DNA from: Bryopsis sp. KO-2023
Lineage: Eukaryota > Chlorophyta > Ulvophyceae > Bryopsidales > Bryopsidaceae
Length of the DNA: 64,000 nucleotides
Assembly (NCBI GenBank): GCA_030272585.1
Contig: BSYQ01000006.1
Coordinates: 3,559,001 to 3,623,000, forward strand
Direction: 5' to 3'
Each line of letters opens with the position of its first letter. Position 1 is the stretch's first letter. Below the pieces are notes generated by a model, which worked only from the letters and a program-made list of their open reading frames with translations, did not search any database and was not told the origin of the DNA. Shown here piece after piece: positions 13,601 through 23,200 of this stretch. Made by a program: the position numbers and the translations under genes.

Positions 13601-16600
13601 GTTTTTCGGTTTCAATCTTTAATGATCCACCACCACCTTGAATGCTTCTTAAAGTCAAATCTCAAATAGCCCCATTTCAGATACATGTTGTTTTGTTACA
13701 CCCAACATGACGAAAGGAGCGAACAGCCAGGCCAACATCAGATGGTTCAAATTCAGTTGTTCCAACCAAAAAAACGCGGCTGGCCAGGAAGTTACACAAT
13801 GATCGAGTCATAATATTCACCATAATGGACAAAAAAAACTGGACACATGCATGCCACGCAACCGGCTCCCAACCTTGATCAACCAACTACCAACTTGAAT
13901 CCAACTTTCTTTCCAAAAAAGAGATTCACCCAGTTGTGCACGGTTGACCGATGAAGTTGCTTGCTGCTTTGACCCCAAAAAATACGTACCCACAGGATTT
14001 CGAGCTAGCTCAACAGCAGAAACATATGATGTCGACTCACTACCTTTCTAGGTACATCAAACTCCTCCTCACTGTCTCCCCCCTCGTCGCCGGAATCGGA
14101 GCTCGATCGATCCGTGGTGGTCAGAGTCACGTCAGCCTCGCTGCCCTGGGACACCTCCAGCAATTCTTTGTAGGATAAACCGACGACCCCATGTGGCGTT
14201 CCTGACCCACAGTACAGCTTTTGCGACGGCGATTCCTGGAGCATCGGATCCACCAGAACTCCCACATCGGGGCTGACGTGGCCGAAAGGAGGTAGAGTGC
14301 CTGGGTAAAGATTGGCGACACCCTCAGGCGATTCATTTACTATTAAAGAAATGGTGCTAGGAAGGATCAAGTAAGCTGTGGCGACGATTGACAGCATATT
14401 ATTTCCACAGTTTTTTGGGCATACCTGGCTCGTATCCAAAGACCTTGATGCACTCTTCTCGATGTGCGATTCGGACTCTCCTTCGCTTGAACCCTGTAAT
14501 TGTCGCAACCTGCATATATGAAAACTGGACAAGTCAGACATTTTTATGTCATTTTTTTTTTAATTTCCATTTTCATTCTGGATGTCTTGCAAATCTGTTG
14601 ATCGGTTAGATAATCACTTGAGGCGAAACATCGATGATTTTTTTTTTTTATTATTCTTCATGATTTTTTTTATTTTTTAATTTTAGTTTATTTTTTTTTT
14701 TTTTTGATGCAGAAACAGAGGAGAGGTGCAGCAAAAGTAAGGCTACGAGAAATTCCCTCCTGGTGTTCAGAATCGACAGGAATTTTGCTCGACGAGTTAT
14801 CTTGGCTTCATGTATGGAAGCACCAAGAGTAGCAAAGGGACAACTACGAAACAGTTTTAGGCCAAATTTGTCGTTGGTTTTTTTTTAAAGCCATGCTGTC
14901 ATAGTCCTTGAGTCATCAGCACACGACGTCTGGAACAAACTTCACAGGATTTTGCCACTCTTGGCGAAAAAATAGAATCGAAAACCAAAAACCTTACAAA
15001 ACCAAGGTGCTGTCCAGACAAAGCGACAATTCAACATAGAACCCCCAGGAAGGCTATCCTACAAATTTTCGTCCAGGACAGTGATGGGAAACTTCTTGGG
15101 AAATATCTGAAAGATTTTCGACATGCCTTGTTGAGGTCGACTTGGCGATCCCCCCTCAAAACCACCAGCCAATGGGTGCGTTTTATGGACAACGCCACGC
15201 TTTTTGCAATTCGGGAAACTTCCACTCCTAGGGCTGACGCAGCACCCTCTGCCGTGGATTTGTCCTCATCTGTACAAACATATTGAGCAGGTTTCCTTTT
15301 ATTTTTTTGCGAATTTGACGCAGCCAAAATCTCTTCCAAGTGCGCTGTAAGGAACAGGGACAAAATGCTTTTTTTTTTGATGCTCGTCTCAGCCCTGTTC
15401 CTGTTTTCAAAATCAGTGGCATATTCTCTGTCCTTATGACTGTCAGGGGAGTTCCCAAAGGAAATCATCTTCGGGCAGAAAAAAAAAGAACCCAAACCAT
15501 AAAAAAAAACGGCCAAAAAAGCCTCACCAGTCTCGAGCCATTGGAAGGCTGTCGATAAACCACATTGTTCGAGCCGAGTTGCAATTCTCTGTGGCGGGCT
15601 GCTCCGCTCCTCCTCGATTTCACCAAAGTCAAAAACGTCAGCGTTTCTTTTGTCATCAAACTTGCCCCTGGACAACTGTCGCCCTCGGCATGGCACCTTG
15701 TTTTTTTTGAACCCTTTCTGGCCCCTTCCAAACGAACTTCCATCAAATGGATCAGCGGATTGCAGAGAAAATGACTCTTGCTTGGTGGGACCAGGACCAC
15801 CATGATGGTAGGTGGATTTGAGCTCTTCCACGGATCCTGGGCCAAGACCTGACACAAGAATTAAAATTGAGACGTCTGAACACCAAGTTCATTTTCCAGA
15901 AAGCTGTGGGCTGGATCGGACATAGGATTCACTGTACAGAATTAGGAACCTTGCTTGTCTTTTTTTTTTTTTTTTTCTTCTTCCATCATCACCGATCAAC
16001 CCATTTTTGGAAATTCTCCCATCTCTGCATTTTCAGATCCCTCAACCCCCCCCCCCCCTCCAAAAAAAAAAAAAGAAAGAGAGAAGTCGGCACAAATTGC
16101 CCTACTCGTTTGCACAGTGCCCGGACTACATGTTCCAGCCAAGATGTACTGATGGAATTTTTTTTCTGGAAAAAGTGCATGCGTGGACTCACTTCCATCC
16201 CCGTCCCCCCCAATCATCTTATCATACAGCAACAGCAGGATATGGGCATCTTGAGCGGCATATTTGATCTGGGCCAGGGACAACGGCCGAGCTTCCCAGT
16301 TGGAAACTTGCATGGATTTATCCACTGGCTTGCCCAAAATTCTCTCCACTGTGGAGGACAGCCCGACATTTTGCCTTCCACTCACAATCTGCACAAACAA
16401 GGAATGTAAATCAACGAAAAATGGAAAGAAAGAGCAAAAGAACTTTTTCTCATGAAAAAGTTAATGGTGCCTGTGAGGAATACATATGAACAAATAAATT
16501 TTTTATCAATAACCATGACCTTGAGCGGAAGGCCAAAAACAAACTCTTTTGAATTTTATTATTATTATAATTTTTTTTTAATTTGTGCATTCCCTTTCAA

Positions 16601-19600
16601 AGAAAACTGATGTCCTTATTCCTTTCAAACATATCCATTGTGATGTAAGCAAGTGCTTTCTTTTTTTTTTCCATGCTTTCTTTTTCAGTAGGAAGGAAAA
16701 ATCTGACGGGTAGGAGCAGAGTTATGTGGAGCACAAGAAAGTCACCTGGATGTTATTTTTTGCAGCATATGGCCGCCACACTTGTTGTAGATCCACTATC
16801 TGCTCCACACTTTTGAAGCAAGGTTGACTGGGATATGAGCTGGTCAGTTTGCTCAGGTCCTCGTTAATTCCGAATCCCAAAATGGTAACGTCCGCCGATT
16901 GAAGACACGGCAAAAGTGCTGCACTCAATTCCGGACATTCTCCAATCGCCAGCAAATCGAAAATAAACACATCGTCCCGGATACCTGCCTATTTCCCCCG
17001 CACACACAAACACACACATGGTACTTTCAATCCACAGCAGGAGGACCAGTCACCACGCTTCCGCCAAGCTTTCAGATTTCTTTTTTTTTACCTGCAAAAT
17101 GCTGGCCTTTGATTTTTTCCCCTTCTGTTCTGGTTTCCACTCCACATCAATCCCCACGATATCAGCTTTTCCCAAAGCTTCTCCGGCAGCTAGGGCCTTT
17201 TCGGGCGTATCGACAAACATCACTTTTTCCATCGGGATTCCTAATTGCATGTACTTGGATGCCCTCAGGGCAGCTTCAGCTGCAAGCACCTCCGGGTCGA
17301 TATCCACTATCGATTCCGGGAGCTGGTACAGCCTCTGGTACTGTTGGGCCATCGACACATTGCCAGCAGCAGCGATTTCCCTGATGACTTTTTCCTACAT
17401 TATTTTTCGATCGAAAAAAAAAAGAAACTCAGGGGTGAACACACAGGACCGACAGTGGGAAAAGCATTTCTGGAAACAAGTCCGAAGTTTTTTTACTTTT
17501 CTACTCAACATGAAAGCCAACGCATCCTTGGTCAATGGGATGAACAATACCTGGAGTTTCTTATCTTCTCCGACCATCGTGAGTGCTGGGCCCCACAAGG
17601 CTTTGTCGATCAATTTTGCCACGGTGGCTTCTTTGTACAGCCTTTCGACATGGGGGTATTCCACCAACAAGCCAAACCATCTAACGGCAGAGGAGGCCGT
17701 CTTCATTTTGCGGGATGCTAAGCATTCTTCCACGAAATCGATTTTTGCGATTCGATCCAGGGATCCGGCCCACTTTTCCCCCAGGGATTCGTGCCCGTTG
17801 AGCAAAAGCTTGGAGAAAATTGGCTTGAGGTCGAATCGTTCGGTGAGCGAGGGGAAATGTTGGAGCAGGCCGACGGCTGGGGTGTAAGTGTTGGGGTCTT
17901 CGAAAAGGCTTGCGATATAATCCACCAAATCGAAGTCGGCGGGCACATCCTCGATTTTCAGCTGGAATATCACAGCGACCTGCTGAAAAAACAGAAAATT
18001 TGAAACAGAAAACATAAAAACAAACAAAAAGATGAACATAATCAGGACAAATCCACACCCCATGAGATTTGAAAAGAAAAAAGGAGTTGAAAACCAAGCA
18101 GACGAGGGTGGGGAATTAGAGTGACCATGTGGAGAAAAAATAATCCCGAAAAAAAAACACATGTCTTCGTGTAAGGTAAGTGATTTTGTTTTCAAAAAAA
18201 ATAAAGGACCTTGTCAAAATAAAAGGGCGCTCAACCACTACTAGAGTAGAACAGAATAGACTTAGAATTTTATCAAATTTTGGAAAAGCTTGTTTCTCTT
18301 CCTTGCCTTGGCTGCGAGTCTCGATCGTTGCGGTGTGGATAAGCTGACAAAGAGTTCGGAAGTCACATGTTTCATCTCACCAGCAATCTGCAAAACGGAC
18401 AAGGGAAAAAAACACAGGCAATCATGGAAAAAGTCTCGACTGGAAGGGAAAAGCTATCGGGCAATGACTATGCTCTATTATTTTCCCTTTTTCATGATTT
18501 TGTGAGATCCTGCACATGTGGAGAGATTTTTGATTCTATTTTTAGATCGTTGTCTATGGCCCCTGGGATTTTGTGTGAGAAAAAAAAAGACAGAAGGACG
18601 ATACCCAGTGAAACTCAAACACAAAGCATAAGTTCGTTGATGTTGAAAACAAAATAAAAAAAATTCATATAGTGTGTGTAGTTGTGTGGGGATCTCCGTT
18701 CAGCATAAAAAAGAGTCCACATATTGTAATAAATAAGAAAAAAAACAAAAAAACCATCTTTACTATCTTTTTGTAGTACGTTTTTACAAATGTTTCTTAC
18801 CTGGTCATCGAAAGTTTCAGCCACAAGCTCTATGAACAAGTGGCTGAGCAAAGTGACGTATTGAATCGCCGGATCTTGAGTCGTCAAATATTTTATGGCC
18901 TCCACAATCAGATTTGCGCTGGCCATCGGCTCCATCTATACGCAAGGCAGTAATTTTATTCGAAAATGAAAATTCAATCTCTTTCTTTTTGTATCCTGAC
19001 ATCTATTGTTTGATAATAAATCCCGACAAAGCAACAATTGCCTTGCAAAAGCGAATATTAGATAAACACTTACATGGGAATTTTGACATATGTCTGACTG
19101 TGAAGGCGAGGCAAAGATGTTCAGCATCCATTATGCCTTTTTCGAAAAAGAAAAACCAGAAGAAAAAAAAACATTTAGGCATGTCATGATATCATGCTCT
19201 ATTTTCTCCAAAGCAGAACTCCAATTTCCTTTTCGTATATTCTGAAAAAATCGAAAAAAATTCCAAGACAATCTCTCACTTTTTTTTCTCCGAAAATCTT
19301 GCTCATATGTTTAAAACAAGAAGCAAAGCGCTCCTTTCATTGTGAAGCAACAGTTCAGGAGAAGTTTTTTTTTTACCTTCAGCAGGCAGTTTTTTTGAAT
19401 GCCGTCCCTCATGTACCTAAAATGATAGGCCTTGCTCATCCGCATCCATTCCTCGATTTTATCCAATAGATTTTTTATGTCACCGGATTCGGCCAGGGAG
19501 TGCAACCCATCCCAATCCACATGGCATTTCTTTCTTTTGCCACTGGATCGCAATCCCAAGTACAGAAAATTTAGTTTTGAAAAAAAAAAAATCCCATTAC

Positions 19601-19877
19601 AGGGTTCAACAGAAAATTTCAAACAGTGTTGCTCCTTTACTCATGAAACACTGCAAATGAGGAAAAAAACTCAGGAAAAATGCTTTTGAACGGCAAGACC
19701 CCACACGACGTTGATTCAAACTGGGAAAAAAACCAACCAGCCGAATTACGTTTCAAGTTGAAAGACAACCAACTGGCGGTATTGGCTTGCGAAGCCAAAG
19801 AAGTGTTTCGGGTTTTTTTTCTGGTAATTGTTGAAAGTCAACCTTTGGGCGTTGGTGGTGCATTCGTCCGACTTCAT
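7671..19877 (-). CDS. EXD3/mut-7-like 3'-5' exonuclease with YbaK and Mut7-C domains
   Basis: Fifteen exons, high to low coordinate: 19877-19843, 19542-19377, 18935-18801, 18387-18307, 17982-17551, 17394-17092, 16988-16746, 16388-16193, 15848-15528, 15344-15127, 14509-14425, 14339-14044, 13487-13222, 8524-8410, 7892-7671. All phases agree and give about 1037 codons. Order of parts: a helical N-terminal region (to about 340); a DEDD 3'-5' exonuclease fold (about 345-545) with GIDVEW, a GFGINEDL motif and YAAQDAH; a YbaK-like domain (about 655-800) with an HWLVVLRGDR stretch, GTLPPFGH and YCGSG; and a Mut7-C RNase domain (about 846-985) that begins MLGRLCRWLR and has paired zinc-type cysteines (SRCSYCN, FWRCIDCGKFYW). 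EXD3/mut-7 proteins trim RNA 3' ends in small-RNA pathways in animals; the role here is inferred. Introns after 15127 and 18307 use GC donors. The first exon (35 nt) is the weakest part. Intron 13 (8525-13221) contains a whole other gene. Confidence 0.85.
9402..12821 (-). CDS. IBtk-like ankyrin/RCC1 repeat protein, intronless
   Basis: This is a single uninterrupted frame of 1139 codons starting at an ATG (12821). Ankyrin repeats occupy about residues 34-115. RCC1 propeller repeats follow (about 122-500), with repeated 'SWG..G.LG' and 'YTWG' blades. A conserved helical block at about 565-640 (EPRNAIQILEYADS) resembles the C-terminal half of a BTB domain; the first half of a BTB fold is not evident. 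The C-terminal third is Lys/Ser-rich and disordered but keeps short conserved blocks (KKLQQIANLEAK, GGLSAFLSGKL, SLQDIQTEQE, IEERAVQELAKLYGD) that I associate with the land-plant members of the family. A poly-Gly run at about 1040-1054 is encoded by a CCCCAC repeat. IBtk proteins are substrate adaptors for CUL3 ligases in animals; function here is inference. The gene lies wholly inside intron 13 of the exonuclease gene, same strand. Confidence 0.9.
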   Translation of the reverse strand: MASFGRSGVASVGQISSDLGMHELEAPNDNEVCPIHSTVWNNDLGALDVLVEAGVNLEVCDGESGWASLQRALYFGRVQAAARLLAAGASLSVKDPIGRSPIDLVSKELMPLRGKKKTPSKKAEVFSWGNGANYQLGTGSTDLTTVPRRLATLGGLRVHSISASKFHTVALTEAGTVYTWGWGRGGRLGHADFNWHGGEGAQIYPRVVEGLSGKVVVSVAAAKHHTLAVTSLGEVYSWGSNKDGKLGYPAVDTQPTPKKIAFLKGVFAEVAAAANRHSAIITIGGGVYTWGANDRGQLGYGTSDSASNPTPRPVDSIHEKFVTVLSLSKHHSIVVTKDGEAFSWGNKHVNPRKLSFHSAKSLNQSLSGEPVHFHRGIEDVTRPFVVAAAAGGVHSSCITRTGAVFAWRSSDPELRVVAVGGELAGRKAVSIGAGKTVTAVVGGLGEVYTWEGSPQENRSHNRDGRNFVPISIAPERVEGLNSVVEVWVGEKHTVALQEWEAADVKFEKAGGRGKESKAEGSLSSGGSPRGSQNSELLVIPGESLAVDDLVGSFGCLADIADEVDSPARSFPSLQDICEKVVSKEVIEPRNAIQILEYADSIDAQVLRKSCLEVVVFNLDVVLMEAAEALTWAQPHVLADIEAYYQRHVLRRTELPSEPWWMEGSGIGKTVSGFGMRPTLSMGVGEEDAGFFVGSAGQRLQGGVGPESWGALRMNAGGLRFMPDRTPTEEEVSAKLKRNVKKKLQQIANLEAKGSEGVVLDEQQLSKIGRKKVLEQGLHSLECGSSAASVQAMLHCELEQEDVSRSFGGSSSVPKHGTPTTSKQSVDIAKKRKKKSKGASIDSSSVAESKTTPVELPAGGIVNENKGEVSVCNMGFSVPLEPSIQTPIKETSRKSRGKGKKGGLSAFLSGKLEQPDPVERAPHEGPAWGKVTGSKEKDPSASFANIMQQERSMGISGQPGQKQPGCSKTMGPSSLDSGGGKRMSLADFMTKPVAVKKRSGPAWGGAGKVPSPSPKQSLQDIQTEQEMRKMRGWAPLSKAKNGGGGGGGGGGGGGGGMAAQSSPVPPSRWYVPEGTEAVVHPIPAIQIEERAVQELAKLYGDAEVKVVQGSASGSYHQEAKSSSRENPRGKKKPCESSDKK
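9659..9703. repeat. (CCCCAC)n coding microsatellite
   Basis: About seven tandem CCCCAC hexamers on the plus strand. In the minus-strand gene they encode an uninterrupted glycine run near the C-terminus. Length changes in units of six keep the reading frame, so allele length variation is likely to be tolerated. Confidence 0.9.
13115..13129. repeat. G homopolymer preceded by T run
   Basis: A run of 10 T followed by 15 G lies in the large intron of the exonuclease gene, between the donor of exon 13 and the promoter region of the nested gene. Such a run can form G-quadruplex DNA or R-loops and is also prone to assembly error. Confidence 0.7.
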
Positions 19878-20258
19878 ATCTCTTCTCGTTCAAAAGCAAA
19901 GCGAAAAAAACCTTTCGCAAGAAACGGTCCCGATCTACATGTTTTCCTCGGAACGAAAGCGAAAATCGAACGCCACAGCTTCTCAACTGTTTCTTTCCAG
20001 TTGGTACGTCGGGCCGACACCCTGGTGGTGATCAAGAAAATCCGAGGGAATGAACCCACGTGGAGCAAAATTCCTTGGGAGATTTTGTGGCGTCATGGGC
20101 GGACGGAGTGGAACGAATACTGGACAAGCTCCGACGTTTTTCGATCGCTGATCCATACCCATCTGACACGAAAACAACGAAAAGGATTCTGAACTGAGGA
20201 GAAAGCCAAACGAAAAGAGAGAAAGGGCTTGGCGGTTGCTCGTCGGATCGCTGCCGAG
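19878..20258. promoter_or_regulatory. shared divergent promoter region
   Basis: Only 381 bases separate the proposed start codon of the exonuclease gene (minus, 19877) from that of CAND1 (plus, 20259). Both 5' UTRs and promoters must fit here or extend into neighbouring transcripts. The stretch is richer in GC and CG dinucleotides than the introns. I see no clear TATA box for either gene, which suits a bidirectional housekeeping promoter. Confidence 0.5.
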
Positions 20259-23200
20259 ATGTCCAACCCCACTCTAAACCTGATATTCGAGAAGGTGAGC
20301 TCTGATCTGTAAACGGAGAAGAAACGCCTCGGCGGAGAGATCTCGGTGATCCCTTCGAAACCAACTTTTGCACGTGATCCGAAAAGTTGCGTTCAGTTTC
20401 CGTCCAACTTGTAAATCTATTGATGAGAGTGCGAGGGGGTGGAGCCATGTTTCGTTCGGGATCTCGGTGCCTTCCGTGGGACGGATAGCCACGAAAGAGA
20501 ATACATATTTGCATATGTATATATTGGTTGACTAATCCAGAAGCTGGGCATTGAGAAAATATTGGTTAACAAAAAAAAAAGAAAAAAAATACTTAATGTT
20601 GTGGAAAAAATGACCTATTCTAGAATATGTATCGAGGATTTTTTTTTCCTCCCATATCAAAAAAGATATATTTCCATACAGAAATTCTTTCGATTTTGTT
20701 CAACAAGCAGGTTGGAACTCTATTTTTGTGTCTGGGGGAAGCATCACAAACATAGAAGTACCTTGTATCTTTTCTCTTTTATTTTTTCAACTCATTTTTT
20801 CAATCAGGTGAATAAAGATATCCCCATCCCCATCCCTCCAAATGAACAACTGGCATTCTAGCTTGGTTCCTCTCCCACTCACTCTTTTTTTTTTCCTCCG
20901 TCTTTTGTGTATTATTGATCACAGCTGAGCTCCGATGACAAAGATTATCGGTACATGGCCACCTCTGATTTGCTTCAAGAACTGAAAAAAGAAACGATAA
21001 GGCTGGATGCAGAAACGGAACGGAAAATTTGTAGAGTGGTGCTTCAACAGATGCAAGATATTTCTGGAGACATTTCTAACCTTGCGGTCAAATGGTGAGT
21101 TTCTTTTTAATCGATATCTATGTGTGGAAACGAGAATTTCTTTTTTTTTTCCAATCCGTGGATATGTTTGTGCATGGAGATACCTTCCCCGACTGGTATT
21201 TTTTTTTGGAATCCATCATTTTTGTCTTGTCATGTATACATATGGTTTCTAATGCTTGCAGTTTTTTCCACTGTGGATGGAACCCGTCAGTAAAATTCGA
21301 ATACGGTTTTGTTATCTGAAAAACAAACTGTGAAAAATCATCCACTATAGTTTTTGAGATTTTTTGGGGGGTTGTGCTTCAGCTTGGGTGCTCTGGTGCC
21401 GAAAATCCAAGAGGGGCAGGTGGGCGAGGTTTCCAACAATCTCTGCGATAAAGTTTTGTCTGAGAAAAAGGAAGACATAGAAAAGAGGGACATGGCGAGC
21501 ATCGGCTTGAAAACGGTAATCGCGGAGATAACGTCTGGAACGGCAGGCCAGGTCATTGTGAAAACCATCGCCCCGAAACTCATTCAAGGGTTGCATTCCA
21601 AGGTGAGGAGAGGGCAGCGTGATTTAGTTGTAAGAGTGTTGTTGACCACGACGTGAAATCCACAGCCCAGCCTACTTTTGCGATGCAGGCAAAAAAGTTG
21701 GAAAAACAAAAAACAAGGGAAAAGGGGAGGAGGTTTTTTTCATTGTGAAATCCTTGCAACCCATGCTATTTTTATGTTCATTTACTTATTTTGTTTTTTA
21801 TCTGTTTTTTTTGGGGGGGGGTGTTACTTCGAAACATACCTGGCAGGCCTTGATTTCAATCCAAACTGTGAGACTCCGTGTTGTCTGATTCTCGCTGCCA
21901 ATAGAATTTACTTGTATTTATGCATATATAGAGATGCATGCGTGTGATTTTTGAAAACATTCCCAAGCTTTCTTGGCATCTGTTTTTTTTTTCCGTATCT
22001 CAAACCACGGCCAGTTTCTTGGTTTTTGAGCGCAGGAGTCGGAGGTGGTCATCGAGAGTTTGGACATCATTCGAGAAATGGTTGCAAGATTTGGTCACCT
22101 AATGGAGGGCATTGCTGATGAGCTGCAAGGGGCACTGACACCCAAGCTGGAAGACACAGAAAGGTCCGCCATTCGAAAAAGGGCCATCCAATGCATAGGT
22201 AAGCAGCGGGGAAAAAAAGCTCAATCGGTGGTGGTGCAATACTGTTTGCAACACGTGGGACTCCACAATTCTGGAATAAAACAGACAAACAAAAAAACCA
22301 AGTGTTCGAACACTTCATAGGGAGTGTTGAACGACATGGAGCGTCTGGAAATCACATGAGTGGCTGGGAGAAATGTGCAGATGCATCTTGTCTGGAATTT
22401 TTGATTTTTTTTCTGAGTTTTTGTATTTTCTTTGCATCCCCCAAAAGGTGTTTTGGCAATCCATTTGAGTGATGTGCCCTTGGATGCCTTGAGCGATTTT
22501 CTAGTCACGGGGGCAGCAATCAACTCGAGAAGCACCAGCATCAAGAGCACATACATACAAGCAATAGGATGTGTCAGGTGGGATTAGTTTAAAAAAATAA
22601 TAATAAACGTCGTGAATTTTTTAGTGCTCCTGAGTATATGATTTTCAGTAATCAGAAATTCATCACAAAACCTCTCAACTTGGTCACGAAAAACAAGGAG
22701 AAAAAAAAACGTATCAAACCATATCAAAACGTTGAAGTGCTTTATGACTTTTATTAATTCTGTGGTCGAGCACCTTATATTTTTTTCCCTCATCAGCAGA
22801 CAAATTGGAAATTTTTTCCCTCTCGGCAGAATATTTAGTGACAGTATCTTTTTTTTCCCTGATTTTGCGCCAGTCGCTCGGTTGGATATCGATTTGGCAA
22901 GCATTTACCAAAAGCGGTGCCGCTGGTCATCGAGAAAATCTCTGAAGCTGACGAGGAGGACGGAGAACTGATGGAAATGGGGTTGCACGCGCTGGAGAGT
23001 TTCGTTTCCAGGTGCCCTGCCCAAGTGAAAGTTTTTATCGAAAAGATAATGGAAACCGCATTGGTGTATTTGAAACACGATCCGAATTTCGCGGCCGACC
23101 TGGATGACATCGAGGATGATGAAATGGATTACGAGGAGGAAGAGGATGATGAGTAAGTGCAACTCAGTTTTGTTTTATGTTTTTTATGTTTTTTTCGAAT

